Shown: positions 22,003 to 33,903 of the stretch, piece after piece
Layout of the letters: every line of letters starts with the position of its first letter
Position numbering within the stretch: the stretch's first letter is position 1
NCBI GenBank assembly: GCA_027886185.1
Contig: WOAB01000719.1
Location: 558,001 to 622,000 of the forward strand
Origin: Rheum nobile
Taxonomy: Eukaryota; Streptophyta; Magnoliopsida; Caryophyllales; Polygonaceae
Reading direction: 5' to 3'
Length of the DNA stretch: 64,000 nucleotides
Translations under genes and position numbers: made by a program
The notes under the pieces: model-generated
What the model saw: the letters and a program-made list of their open reading frames with translations, nothing else
The model's database searches: none
What the model was told of the DNA's origin: nothing

Positions 22003-23094
22003 CTAGACGAGAGCCCTTGTGTGGAACAAGTTCTCGCGTTGGTCGTGGAAGCTCGCTTCCTTGACTGTGAGGAGACGACGCGTTACCAAACTCAATGGTG
22101 TGTCCGCGTTCAGAGAAGCGGGTTCGCAGTCGTAGTTGTCTTCCTCCTCTTCGATGCCTTTATCGATGGCCTCTAGAGTTTGCTCCTCATCTTCGTAAGA
22201 CTCGTAGCCGGCGGCGGCCGTGGAGAACAACACATTTTGAGCGTTTGGGCAATCCTTCTTATAGTGGCCTCTTCCACCACACTTGTAACACTCAAGGTCG
22301 TACGTGCGATCTGTGCCCACTGGAGCTTGTCTGGGCGCGTTCTGGCGCGGCGCGGTGCTTGGCGTTGAAGGCTTCGCTTTGGGGGCTTGGCTCGACGCGG
22401 CTGTGGTAGAGATACTAGGGCGAACATTAGTAGAAGGTAATCCACTAGGGTTAGAAGAATACCTTTGTTGGCCACTTGGAAAAGTGTAAGACTTTCGGCG
22501 AGAGATTTGTGCATGAATTTGCATCGCCGTATGTGTGAGTGTGTTCAAGTCTTTGATGGGCAAAATCTCGAGTTGATCACGGATGTTGGTGTTCAAGCCA
22601 CTCAAGAATTTCGTCCTCAAAGTCGATGGTGCAACGGAGATGTTGGCCTTGTAATACATGTCTTCAAGCTTGGAAAAGAACTCGAGTGGAGTCATTGACC
22701 CTTGGCGAGCCATTGCAATTTCCATTCTCATTTGATTCCTGTAGTCTGGAGGCACGTATTTCTTGGTCATCACGTAGACTAGTTGATGTCATTCTGTGAC
22801 TCTGGTCTTGTGGTGACGCACACAATCATCTTCGAATCTATGCCACCACACGCGGGCGGCTCCTCGGAAGTGAAGTATCGCGGCGTAAACATGCTCCTCA
22901 GGAGGAACGCGGCAATAGCATAGGGTGTACTCTGTAGCCTGCACCCATTCAAGAAAAATAGATGGATTGTATTCACCAAAAAAATGCTCGATCTTTACCT
23001 TGACCTCATGTCGTTGGTATCGAGGCTGGGCAGGTGCTTGGTTGAACGCATTGTTTGGCGCGGCGACGTAGAGAGGAATCTCGTAGGCACGCAC
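22003..23094 (-). pseudogene. C2 gag core, unit 1
   Basis: The part 23094-22789 reads KIEHFFGEYNPSIFLEWV and AARVWWHRFEDDC. After a TGA it resumes in frame at 22773 with MTKKYVPPDYRNQMRM, TPLEFFSKLEDM and TLTHTAMQIHAQISR. A CCHC zinc knuckle, CYKCGGRGHYKKDC, binds RNA during packaging. An acidic tail (DEEQTLEAIDKGIEEEED) and RENLFHTRALV lead to a TAG at 22003. The TGA lies where related Gag proteins have Trp or another residue. Confidence 0.85.
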
Positions 23095-23136
23095 AGCATG
23101 GGGTCTATCGCGTCCTACACAGTGTCTATCGCGGTC

Positions 23137-24540
23137 TTAGTGATCTTCTTCGCGAGCAAACTCATCCCTTGGCGCGTAGGCGTCGGCGTCGAATTGCCAT
23201 GGGCGCCCAAGCAAAATATGAGTGGCGTCCATTGCAACGACATCACAAAGTATAGAATCACAGTATAGCCCTATGGAAAAAGAAACTAAGCATTGGCGAG
23301 ATATTGTATTACCTGGACTTAAAGAAATCCATTGGAGGGCATAAGGCTGTGGATGAGGCGTCGTAGGCAACTTGAAGTGTGTCAAGACCTTCTCATTGAT
23401 GATGTTAGCACATGATCCTCCATCAACTATGACACTCAAAGAAGCCGTCTAGACGAGAGCCCTTGTGTGGAACAAGTTCTCGCGTTGGTCGTGGAAGCTC
23501 GCTTCCTTGACTGTGAGGAGACGATGCGTTACCAAACTCAATGGTGTGTCCGCGTTCAGAGAAGCGGGTTCGCAGTCGTAGTTGTCTTCCTCCTCTTCGA
23601 TGCCTTTATCGATGGCCTCAAGGGTTTGCTCCTCATCTTCGTAAGACTCGTAGCCGGGGGCGGCCGTGGAGAACAACACATTTCGAGCGTTTGGGCAATC
23701 CTTCTTATAGTGGCCTCTTCCACCACACTTGTAACACTCAAGGTCGTACGTGCGATCTGTGCCCACTGGAGCTTGTCTGGGCGCGTTCTGGCGCGGCGCG
23801 GTGCTTGGCGTTGAAGGCTTCGCTTTGGGGGCTTGGCTCGACGCGGCTGTGGTAGAGATACTAGGGCGAACATTAGTAGAAGGTAATCCACTAGGGTTAG
23901 AAGAATACCTTTGTTGGCCACTTGGAAAAGTGTAAGACTTTCGGCGAGAGATTTGTGCATGAATTTGCATCGCCGTATGTGTGAGTGTGTTCAAGTCTTT
24001 GATGGGCAAAATCTCGAGTTGATCACGGATGTTGGTGTTCAAGCCACTCAAGAATTTCGTCCTCAAAGTCGATGGTGCAACGGAGATGTTGGCCTTGTAA
24101 TACATGTCTTCAAGCTTGGAAAAGAACTCGAGTGGAGTCATTGACCCTTGGCGAGCCATTGCAATTTCCATTCTCATTTGATTCCTATAGTCTGGAGGCA
24201 CGTATTTCTTGGTCATCACGTAGACTAGTTGATGTCATTCTGTGACTCTGGTCCTGTGGTGACGCACACAATCATCTTCGAATCTATGCCACCACACGCG
24301 GGCGGCTCCTCAGAAGTGAAGTGTCGCGGCGTAAACATGCTCCTCAGGAGGAATGCGGCAATAGCATAGGGTGTACTCTGTAGCCTGCACCCATTCAAGA
24401 AAAATAGATGGATTGTATTCACCAAAAAAATGCTCGATCTTTACCTTGACCTCATGTCGTTGGTATCGAGGCTGGGCAGGTGCTTGGTTGAACGCATTGT
24501 TTGGCGCGGCGACGTAGAGAGGAATCTCGTAGGCACGCAC
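23137..24540 (-). pseudogene. C2 gag core and truncated protease, unit 2
   Basis: Same content as unit 1: gag start (24540-24310), gag core with intact CCHC knuckle (24219-23449), and a protease start (23439-23137) that ends LLGRPWQFD and runs straight into ADAY and the next unit. An extra stop truncates the gag start after ATLHF, where the other units continue FRGAARVWW. Confidence 0.85.
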
Positions 24541-24582
24541 AGCATGGGGTCTATCGCGTCCTACACAGCGTCTATCGCGGTC

Positions 24583-26277
24583 TTAGTGATCTTCTTCGCG
24601 AGCAAACTCATCCCTTGGCCCGTAGGCGTCGGCGTCGAATTGCCATGGGCGCCCAAGCAAAATATGAGTGGCGTCCATTGCAACGACATCACAAAGTATA
24701 GAATCACAGTATAGCCCTATGGAAAAAGAAACTAAGCATTGGCGAGATATTGTATTACCTGGACTTAAAGAAATCCATTGGAGGGCATAAGGCTGTGGAT
24801 GAGGCGTCGTAGGCAACTTGAAGTGTGTCAAGACCTTCTCATTGATGATGTTAGCACATGATCCTCCATCAACTATGACACTCAAAGAAGCCGTCTAGAC
24901 GAGAGCCCTTGTGTGGAACAAGTTCTCGCGTTGGTCGTGGAAGCTCGCTTCCTTGACTGTGAGGAGACGACGCGTTACCAAACTCAATGGTGTGTCCGCG
25001 TTCAGAGAAGCGGGTTCGCAGTCGTAGTTGTCTTCCTCCTCTTCGATGCCTTTATCGATGGCCTCTAGGGTTTGCTCCTCATCTTCGTAAGACTCGTAGC
25101 CGGCGGCGGCCGTGGAGAACAACACATTTCGAGCGTTTGGGCAATCCTTCTTATAGTGGCCTCTTCCACCACACTTGTAATACTCAAGGTCGTACGTGCG
25201 ATCTGTGCCCACTGGAGCTTGTCTGGGCGCGTTCTGGCACGGCGCGGTGCTTGGCGTTGAAGGCTTCGCTTTGGGGGCTTGGCTCGACGCGGTTGTGGTA
25301 GAGATACTAGGGCGAACATTAGTAGAAGGTAATCCACTAGGGTTAGAAGAATACCTTTGTTGGCCACTTGGAAAAGTGTAAGACTTTCGGCGAGAGATTT
25401 GTGCATGAATTTGCATCGCCGTATGTGTGAGTGTGTTCAAGTCTTTGATGGGCAAAATCTCGAGTTGATCACGGATGTTGGTGTTCAAGCCACTCAAGAA
25501 TTTCGTCCTCAAAGTCGATGGTGCAACGGAGATGTTGGCCTTGTAATACATGTCTTCAAGCTTGGAAAAGAACTCGAGTGGAGTCATTGACCCTTGGCGA
25601 GCCATTGCAATTTCCATTCTCATTTGATTCCTATAGTCTGGAGGCACGTATTTCTTGGTCATCACATAGACTAGTTGATGTCATTCTGTGACTCTGGTCC
25701 TGTGGTGACGCACACAATCATCTTCGAATCTATGCCACCACACGCGGGCGGCTCCTCGGAAGTGAAGTGTCGCGGCGTAAACATGCTCCTCAGGAGGAAC
25801 GCGGCAATAGCATAGGGTGTACTCTGTAGCCTGCACCCATTCAAGAAAAATAGATGGATTGTATTCACCAAAAAAATGCTCGATCTTTACCTTGACCTCA
25901 TGTCGTTGGTATCGAGGCTGGGCAGGTGCTTGGTTGAACGCATTGTTTGGCGCGGCGACGTAGAGAGGAATCTCGTAGGCACGCACAGCATGGGGTCTAT
26001 CGCGTCCAACACAGCGTCTATCGCGGTCTTAGTGATCTTCTTCGCGAGCAAACTCATCCCTTGGCGCGTAGGCGTCGAGGCGTCGGCGTCTTCGCGGCTG
26101 GGCATCATAGTCGGCTTGGAGAATGTCCCTTGGCATGACATTGCGGCGCTCGCCGCCAATGTCACGAACGCGGTCTCCTTGGGGATGGAGACGCGGTGGA
26201 GGTATCCAATCCGAAGGGTGATCTTGCAATTCGAGTGGATCTCCAAGAGGGGGGTGAAAAACATTAGGGTTGACCAT
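24583..26277 (-). pseudogene. C2 gag core and truncated protease, unit 3
   Basis: This is the unit nearest the 5' LTR and the only one with the native upstream sequence (VNPNVFHPPLGDPLELQD, 26277-26029). The gag core lies at 25986-25681 and 25665-24895. Its zinc knuckle starts YYKC instead of CYKC, losing the first metal-binding Cys. The protease start (24885-24583) again ends at WQFD. Confidence 0.85.
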
Positions 26278-26556
26278 ACCTGAGTCCTCGATCTCCTCGT
26301 CGTCATACTCGTCGAAGTCGTCGTGGACATTGGGTGTGATCGACGCGTAGCCATCGGATCCGTAACGCGGCGTCCGAACACTTTGGTGTCAAAGATGATT
26401 GTGTACATCATGGCTCTGTGGCTGGGTAGTTAGGGTCCTCAATTGATCATCACGTCACGTATGCCTACTTGGTCGGCGATTGGGTCTCCTTGGCATCGCA
26501 TCGGCGTGCTCGGCTCGACGAGGGCGGCCTTTGCGTGGCGCTGATCCCGGTACACG

Positions 26557-27111
26557 TTACTGGGTTCTCCTAGAGGCATAGTGATCATCAAAGTTGTATG
26601 GTTCAGAAAACTCACCTTGAGTGTCCTCGGCGTCGCGGTCATTGTCGGAGCCAGTGTCGAAGCCAGCGGGTGTGGCTTTGGGCACGTAGCGGTCCGTGTG
26701 CGAAACAAAACCCTGGCGACTCTCGATGACACTTTGCATACGATTGAGTTGTGGTTGATGATGAGATGTGGAAGGCATGATTCCTTTGCCTTTGTCTACT
26801 CTTGTCTTCGATGGACCGGCGTCGGTGGCTCGTGGTTGAGTCGGCGCGTCCATAGCACTTAATGGAGTTGGAGTGGTCACGAGTTGTGTCGCGCGTTCTC
26901 TGGCTTCAAATTGAGCAACGCGTTGACGAAGAGCTTGGATCTCTCGTTGCTCCTCGGACAACTCCATGAGGGGGTCTTGTTGTGGGGGGTTAATCGGTGG
27001 TTGGTCTTGGGGTAGACCCAACGGGGGTGGATTTGGGTTGGTGTTGTCGACTCCAAGTTGGTCTTCACTGTGTCCAACCGGCATGCTACCTATAACAATA
27101 TGGCCAGACAT
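26557..27111 (-). pseudogene. C2 gag N-terminal region
   Basis: Open to 26557, with Met codons at 27150, 27111 and 27084; I prefer 27111 (MSGHIVIGSM) or 27084 (MPVGHSED). The product is Pro/Gln-rich and then has a likely coiled coil (LSEEQREIQALRQRVAQF, EARERATQ), a common arrangement at the start of gypsy Gag. It ends at a stop after YASRRTQ. Between 26556 and 26278 the gag reading is broken by more stops. Confidence 0.7.
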
Positions 27112-27150
27112 GGGAGTAAAAACGAACCAAAAGACAACAAATAACAACAA

Positions 27151-27909
27151 CCAAGAAAATCACTAGTCAAGTCACAAAGTTCACGTAGGTTGGGCTAGTT
27201 TGGCTTGCCGTGAGGGCAGCTTGGCTTGCACAAGTGATGGTGTATCAAGCAAGTTGCAATCAAATTAACAAGAACAAATTGAAACCCTAAAACAAACGTA
27301 AACAAAGTAACCTAATTAGCAAGAAATCACCTTCTAAGAAGTTTGACCTAGACGGTGAAGGGGTTGAGAAGATGAGCTTAGACCGAGTCGAGTGGGTTAG
27401 GGTTTTCTTATTTTGGCTTTACCTAACTTTGGAAACTTTTTTTTTTAATATCTTTTTTGATATCTTTTGTTTTTAATATCCGAGATCTTATCTTTTGATC
27501 TTTTCGGATTGCAAAAGGAAACAAAAGAAAACGGTCTAAGTAACAAGAATATCACAAGTGTGATCTTTAGAGATAGGAGATAGAAGATAAGATTTGATTT
27601 GATATCTTATAAGGAAATTGGCTAACTTAACTAAAAAGCAAAATCTAGCAAACAAGGAAACTCTATCCATGCGTGAAACAAATAAACAAAATATTCTAGC
27701 ATGGAAGATAACAAATTACTTAACACACCAAAACTTAGGGAACAAGGAAAAATTTTCGGCCAAGATAGTATCTTGTAGAAACCGATTAGGTGATGCAAAT
27801 ATGGAAACTTTGGTTTTTCTCAAGATCTTACGAAAACAAACGATGGGGGTCAAGAAAAAAAATTGTGAACAAGATGCAAACTTGAGTTCGTGACTTACAA
27901 GACTGCTGG
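27151..27909 (-). other. C2 leader between primer site and gag
   Basis: About 750 bp of AT-rich sequence with T- and A-runs (near 27427-27490). It corresponds to the untranslated leader, where packaging signals would lie. I see no gene in it. Confidence 0.6.
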
Positions 27910-27921
27910 TCTCTGATGCCA
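27910..27921 (-). other. C2 primer-binding site (initiator-Met type)
   Basis: On the minus strand TGGCATCAGAGA follows the LTR after two bases. It differs at two positions from TGGTATCAGAGC, the plant initiator tRNA-Met site used by many gypsy and copia elements. Confidence 0.75.
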
Positions 27922-27923
27922 GT

Positions 27924-28930
27924 TGATGCGTTCTTGCCTCCGATGACAAGCCAATTGTCAAAGGCGACACCTTTGGATCTAGTCTTGGGCGAGAAGTCAT
28001 GTTGTCTTGCACGAAAGGTTGACAAGATGGACACGGTGGTGCTGCGAAGCGAATCCGGTGGAGGTGGTCTGGAAGATCGCGGTGTCGGCGAGGCTGAGTG
28101 TCACGTTGAGTGTCACAACAGCGAAGACGACGTCGATGGCAAAGGCTTTGGCGAACGCGATGGAATTGGTGGAGATGATGGACGCGATGGAAGCGATGGA
28201 TGGGGCGACTAGATAGTGATGGCGGAAGCGATTTGATGAGGGATAGATGACTTGAAAAGACAAGTCTTTGGTGTCGTAGCGTCGACTGCGGAGGAAGGGA
28301 GATGCGAAGGAAGACTTGGCTTGAAGGTTCAAGCGATTGCCGTAGCGTCGGCAGCGGAGCGAATGGGGATGCAAAGATAGAGGGTGACGTCCAATCAAGG
28401 GAAGGAGGATAAAAACTCTACTTGAAACCTTGATTAAAATTGAATGTACTAAAACCAATAACATAGTTTGACTTAAATACTAGAGGCGAGACATCGGATG
28501 GGCCGAGTCGAGCCTAGTGGGCTAGCCCATGCAAGCATGCAAAAGGCACAAAACCTAAAATAGAAATGACTATAAAAGGAAACTATCTAAAATAAGCAAT
28601 AATAACAAATATAGAAAGTGTCTCAAAAAAGAACGCGGTGAAGGCATGGGTGCAAGCACTGCGAGGAACGGCGACGAAGGGTCGATGGCCTCGCGAGTGG
28701 GTGCATGCTATTCCGGCTGCGATGATCACGATGTTTCGATGCCGATGGTGGCGAGGACGACGAGTCTTGGGTTGGCGTCTGGGCTTCCTTGGCCAGCAAT
28801 GACGCGTGCAACAAGTAACGCGACGGCGTCCGCGATGGCTTTGGACTTGGACCTTGTCACTGGGCCCTCTGAGCGAAGGCTCATGGCTTCTTCCTCATCT
28901 GTGTCCGTCATGGGAGGTGGGATCACATCA
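27924..28930 (-). repeat. C2 5' LTR
   Basis: 1007 bp. The plus-strand ends are TGATGCGTTC and GATCACATCA. It contains an extra segment near 28230 relative to the 3' LTR. On the plus strand an ATAGT target copy follows at 28931. Confidence 0.88.
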
Positions 28931-28935
28931 ATAGT

Positions 28936-29830
28936 CCTAGTACAAGCTAACTCAACAAACAAAAGTAAGTCCTTCCAATGGCGCGGGTTGGCCCTAAGGA
29001 TGGTTCTAAGCAAAGCACCGGGGTGGGGGTGGCAACTAGTGGCAAGGAGATGGTATGCCCCAAAATTCAGCCACAAAGTCCTCCAAAAATGACCCATAAA
29101 GGTAGGATCCCTAACCATCAATATAGTATAAGGGATTCCATGTAAGTTCATCACGGGGTCAAAGGAAGGGATAGCTAGCTCTAAGGCATGGTATGTGGTC
29201 CTACAAGGGATGCCATGATCCATCCGAGAAAAGTGGTTGACTATCACACAAATGAAATCCCTCCCCTTCTTAGACGTGGGCAATCCGGTTAGAAAAGTAA
29301 TTGCTATATCTTCCCAAGGGGTGGTCGGAATGGGTAGGGGTGTGTAGGAACCTTGAAGGGAGGGCTAGTCACATGGTGGACAAGTGTAGGCCAAAAGAAA
29401 TATTCCTCAACTGTGGCCATGGTTGTTGCATTCCCAAACTGTCCACAGTTCTCATGGGCTTCCCTAATCAACAAATGTCCAATGGAGGCTCTAGGGACAC
29501 AAAGCTCACCGGCTCGGTAAAAGAAACCATCATCCCAAAAATAGCCCTCAACATCACCCATAGTGGCACACTTGGCTAGTATAGGACTAAGGAAGGGCTC
29601 TTGAGCATGTAAAGACATAATAAGAGAAATTCCCAAAATGTGAGCATGAAGAATAGAAGGAAGCACATACCTCCTAGACAAGAGGGCGGCAATTTTGTCA
29701 TGGCCCTTCTTGCGCTTGACACCATAAGGACAAGTCTCCACAAATTCCATCCCATGAGTATGGCGTCGGCCAAAATGGGTGTGTCTCTTCAAATAGGCAA
29801 GGGCCTCATGATGCAAGTGGAGGGAGAAGT
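28936..29830 (-). pseudogene. C1 RNase H end and integrase, decayed
   Basis: The minus strand reads LLSRRYVLPSILHAHILG (RNase H end), LLIREAHENCGQFGNATTM (zinc module His pair), then after frame changes LPTSKKGRDFICVIVNHF, HGIPYTILMVRDPTFMGHF and ALLRTILRANPRHWKDLL. The second catalytic Asp context is altered (MVRD for SDRD). The PQTDGQTEV segment carrying the catalytic Glu is deleted: CHPH joins PGALL. It ends LACTRT at the C2 insertion and continues at 17510. Confidence 0.8.
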
Positions 29831-29835
29831 CCTTT

Positions 29836-30147
29836 GGTGGTGAAGGAATGAGGCGCCAGCCTCCGTGGGTGTGGGGCAATAGTGAGGCATCGAGAGGCAA
29901 CAAGGGCGTCGGCCAAGGTGGCAACACGACTCTGTCCTCCTTTGGTGGTGCGGAAATGGGGTGCCGGCCTCCTTGGGGGTGGGGCAATAGAGGGGCACCC
30001 AGAGGCAACAAGGGCGCTGGCCAAGGCGGCAACAAGGCACCGTCCTTCTTTGGTGGTGCGGCAATGGGGCGCCGGCCTCCTTGGGGTGGGGCAGTGGAGA
30101 GGCAACAAGGGCGTCGGCCAAGGCGGCAACAAGACACCGTCATCCTT
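29836..30147 (-). repeat. About 108-bp tandem repeat in C1
   Basis: Three units begin GGTGGTG at 29836, 29944 and 30052, of 108, 108 and 96 bp. Each contains CCGGCCTCC-like and AGGCAACAAGGGCG blocks. It lies where the protease-to-RNase H part of pol should be, so most of pol has been replaced by, or deleted next to, this array. Confidence 0.85.
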
Positions 30148-30649
30148 GGTGGTGAGGCACCAAGGGGAAACAAGGGCGCCGGCCTTATAGCACCGACGTG
30201 AGATAGCAAGGCTCGCCACGTCCTTGTAGGGGAGCCGAGGCGCCGCGCGCTGAATGGGGACTGGATGCCGCCGACACGGACGTCGAGCCGGTGGAGGCGA
30301 AGGCAGTGCCGGTGGTGAGCGCACTCGGCGGTGGCTGAGCACCGGTGGCTGTGCACTCATCCTTGCCCAGATGTTGAGGCACCGGGGCGGGAGCCGATCT
30401 AGGAGCCTCATCCTTGGGCCGAGGCACCGGGGCCGTTGAGGCACCACCGTCGCGCGCTGCATGGGATTTGGACGCAGCCGACACGAGCGCCGCGCCGGGG
30501 GAGGCGGAGGCCGTGCTGGTGGTGAGCGGGCCAGGCGATGGATAAGTTTTGGTGGCCGCGAGGTGGGCCTTGGTGGCGCGTGCCTCCTCGGCTGCGGCTT
30601 TATGGCGGCGGGCATTAGGCTCATCATCAACGTTGGTGTAAGGCTCGTG
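30148..30649 (-). pseudogene. C1 linker and gag N-terminal remnant
   Basis: The minus strand holds a Pro/Ala/Arg-rich linker resembling C4 at about 54950-55210. Upstream of it lies an Ala/Glu-rich stretch (AEEARATKAHLA) like the C4 coiled-coil gag start near 50700. Gag core, zinc knuckle and protease are absent. A2 interrupts it at 30650. Confidence 0.55.
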
Positions 30650-32035
30650 ATCAGCTCTAATTTGTAGTGCTTGTCTAGGAGTTATTACCGGTGTTTAGGG
30701 TGCCATTTGTAGGGATTTAGAGCACAACTGTAGAGTAGGGAGTTGGAGAGAAGAAGTGTGGATATGGAGGTTTGGAGGAGCTAATTGAAGACATCCAGAA
30801 GACGAGGAGTAAACCACTGGAGGAGACCAAGGAAATAGAAGGAAGATTCCACATGAAGGAGGAGAAGGCTTCTGTCACGAGCTACCGCGACCAAGAACGA
30901 AGAAACGAAGAGGCTGCGGCGAAAGGCGAAGCGCTGAGCGAAGAGTGCCATTTCCGCGGGCGCGGATTTCTGGCCGCAACCGCGGAAAATTCCAAACCTG
31001 TGCAAAAGCCGAAAGCAAAGACTTAATTTCCGCGACTGCGGATTTCTGGCCGCGGCCGCGAAATCACACGGAGCAGAGTCCGCGAAGATTTTCCGAGTTT
31101 TGTTATTTTTTCCTTTTTTCGAGTTTTATTTTATTTTATTATTTCGAACCTTATACTTTATTTCCTTTTAGATCGCGTTTGTGATCTTTTCCCTTTAGTT
31201 TGAGGGTTAGGTTATTTAACCTAGTTTCCCTTTCATTGTTCATCATCATATTATTCATCATCGTTATTTCCATTCAGCAGTTTCCCCTTTGAAGTATTTT
31301 GTTTCCAAGAACTATGAGGAGGTAAGCACCCTTTTGCTTAGTCCGACAATTGAAGTTTTTCGTATGATTTGATTGTGAGGTTACCGCTCTATTCCCTATT
31401 CCTTTGGATTATATCTTTTCTCTTGAGCTTATTCCTATTGATTTTTTATTGATTTGACTAGCTTGATCACCTAGTTGATATTAGTAATTATCTATTGCTA
31501 GGGTTTGGATATTTCGAGTTGAGATTCCTTATCTATTGTAGCATCCATGATATTCTAGGACTAGTTGGACTAGAGTATTATGAAAGAGAATTGATTATAT
31601 GCTAAATGTTGCGAAACATCGGTATTGTATGTATCCTGGTTTGATCCTATGCTCTATGCTGCTATTGTTCTAAATCTTGATAGTTTCTCGTGCGTTCAAT
31701 AGTAAGGGCTGCTAGGACTAGTTGGACTAGTGACTATTTAAGAATAGAGACAGGAATAATCAAAGGAAAGGAATAGAGATAACCTAGGACCGATCATTCA
31801 TATGAAAAGTGGATATTTGTTTGGCTAAGTGTTTCCCTTTAATTGAATACAAACACTTTGCTTTCTTTGCTTGATTGATTTTCTACAACCAAAACCCCCC
31901 TTGTTACCATTGCATGCGAATTAACATAAAGAAAACAACTCCTCCCTGTGGGATCGACCCTGCTTACCTAGACTACTAGTTTAGGTTTGTTAGGATTTAT
32001 TTTGACCAGGTAACACGACTAAAACCTGCCTGTCA
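30650..32035 (+). repeat. A2 5' LTR
   Basis: Starts TGATCAGCTCTAATTTG and ends ACCTGCCTGTCA. GC-rich near-palindromes occur at about 30955-30990 and at 31030-31061 (CCGCGACTGCGG). Confidence 0.92.
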
Positions 32036-32039
32036 AATT

Positions 32040-32057
32040 TGGCGCCGTTGCCGGGGA
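32040..32057 (+). other. A2 primer-binding site (tRNA-Asp type)
   Basis: TGGCGCCGTTGCCGGGGA, identical to the A1 site, begins 5 bp after the LTR. Confidence 0.92.
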
Positions 32058-32120
32058 GGCAAGTTTTGATTTTTCTTTGTGTTTGTTTGTGTGCTTGTTA
32101 CTATTGTGTGGACCTATCTT

Positions 32121-33884
32121 ATGGTTCACACTCGTGCTACTGACTCTCCCCTTTTGGCTTTGAATTCAGAAATTGAGAGAACGCTCTCTCAGAGTCGCAG
32201 AGTAAACAGATCTTTAGTCTTTGACAACCCAACTTTTGAGATGGATGACGAGCAACAGACGTTGAGGAAGCTGACTGCCCCCAACCTGCAACAGCAACCG
32301 TTGGCTGTGCATATTCCTGAGCTTGCTGATTGAGTCAATTTCGAGCTCAAGTCAAGGTTGATCCACTTACTCCCCCACTTGCATGGGATGAGTGGTGAAG
32401 ACCCTAACAAGCACCTGTCGGAGTTCCATGCAGTCTGCACGAGCATGAAGTCGAAGGGAGTTAATGAAGACCATATCAAGCTGAGGGCCTTTCCTTTCTC
32501 CTTGAAGGATGCGGCCAATGACTGGTTCTATTACCTGACTTCAGGGAGCATAGACACGTGGGCCAAGATGAAAAAGGCCTTCCTGGAAAAGTACTTCCCA
32601 GCGACAAAGTTGAACAGCCTGAAGAGGAGTAATAGCAACATCGAACAGCAGGCTGTTGAGTCGCTCTACGAGTACTACGAGCGCTTCAAGAAACTGATTT
32701 CTAGTTGCCCCTATCATGGCTACTCCGACCAGGACCTCGTACTTTATTTGTACGGAGGTTTACTTGATGACGAGCGTCGGATTGTGAACGCTACCTGTGG
32801 AGGAAACATCCTGAATAAGACTCCAGACCAGGCCTATGAGGTCTTCTTTGAGCTATCTGAGGGCTCAAGACAGTTTAGTAGAAGGGTAGGCGCCCAATCC
32901 GTGAGAGCTACAGAATCTCAGCCTAACTCCACTCTACTCGCTGAGATGGCTGAGATGAAGGAGATGATGAGGTGGTGCATGATGAAGGGTGGCCAGCAGC
33001 AGGTCAAATCATGTGGGATATGCTACGACACGAGGCATCCAACTGATGCATGTCCCACGCTGCATGAGCCCACTGCTGAGGTGAATGCAATTGGAGGATA
33101 TGGCCCTCAAAGGCCAAGATATGACCCATACTCCAACACATATAATCCAGGGTGGAGAGATCACCCCAATCTAAGGTACGGGAATTAGCAGAACACTCAT
33201 CATGGTTAGGAGAACCAAGACCATCCACAGAGGCCGCCACAGTTCCTTCCCCGCCCACAACAGTACCAGCAGCCTGGGGGTCAACAACCATTTCGAGCTC
33301 CTTATGATCAGAGACCCCAAGGCCAGAGTTCCAGCGCCCCCGCATCCAGTGAGGATAAGATCAATGCCCTTGTCCAGGGCATGACAACCATGGCTAGCAA
33401 TATGAATGCACTGGCAAACATTATGGCCCAACATCAGCAAGAGACGAAGTCCAGTATTCAGAACCTGGAGAAACAAATGGGGCAGATCTCTTTAGCTGTG
33501 AGCAGGTTGAAAGCGCGGGAATCGGGGAAGCTACCATCTCAAACGGTAGTCAACCCGAAGGAGAATGTATGCGCCATGACGCTAAGGAGCGGGGCTGAGG
33601 TGGAATCCAGTCGAGCCAGAGAAAGAGAAATCCACGACCGCGGAGAAGAGGGCCGTGACTGCGGCGTCACTACTGGCAAGAAGGAAGAAATCGGCGAACT
33701 TCCGCGACCGCGGAAAAAGCACGGAGGAACAAGAGCACCAGGTCGAGAATTTTCTGTGACCGCGGCAGGACATCCGCGATCACGGAAAAAGGGCCGAAGA
33801 CAGCGAGCAGGTCGACAATATTCCGCGACCGCGACAGCCAATCCGCGACCGCGGAAATGCTTCAGAAGCACCCCTTGGCTCTGA
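32121..33884 (+). pseudogene. A2 gag
   Basis: The start ATG at 32121 (MVHTRATDSPLLAL) matches A1; an in-frame ATG at 32079 lacks support. A TGA at 32331-32333 ends the first piece, and the main Gag core is open 32358-33188 (LRAFPFSLKDAANDWFYYL, SCPYHGYSDQDLVLYLYGG, CGICYDTRHPTDACP). TAG codons at 33186 and about 33207 stand where A1 has Gln (QQNTHQGQE). The frame resumes with SSIQNLEKQMGQISLAVSR, a coiled-coil-like segment, then the Arg/Pro-rich part coded by repeated CCGCGACCGCGG motifs, ending at 33884. The protease lies in another phase, so one further shift separates them. Confidence 0.88.
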
Positions 33885-33903
33885 TGCTCCTTATAACGAC
33901 TAC

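Larger units (their letters stand above)
21745..26082 (-). repeat. Three 1446-bp tandem units in C2
   Basis: Units start at GAATTGCCATGGGC: 21745, 23191 and 24637, each exactly 1446 bp (482 codons) apart, the last ending near 26082. Each covers, in minus-strand order, a gag N-terminal part, gag core, zinc knuckle, stop, and protease up to LLGRPWQFD. The joint puts WQFD next to ADAY, with GTCG shared by both parent sites (near 21742 and 26072). Units differ only at scattered bases. All share the same three in-frame stops, so the element was already dead when they multiplied. Confidence 0.95.
17516..28930 (-). mobile_element. C2: CRM-like element with tandem gag/protease units
   Basis: An 11.4-kb minus-strand gypsy element. 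LTRs lie at 27924-28930 (5') and 17516-18513 (3'). Flanks ATGGT (17511-17515) and ATAGT (28931-28935) form a target duplication with one transition. It has an initiator-Met-like primer site, polypurine tract and the gag-protease-RT-RNase H-integrase order expected of gypsy elements. The integrase frame extends into the 3' LTR. Many stops and frameshifts make it inactive. Three 1446-bp units repeat the gag core, zinc knuckle and protease start. LTR divergence looks clearly higher than in C3, so it is older. Confidence 0.85.

Noticed and set aside
29806..30630. Long Pro/Arg/Ala-rich open frames on both strands
   Set aside because: They lie in GC-rich linker and tandem-repeat sequence of C1, where stop codons are rare by composition. 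No domain is visible and several frames overlap.
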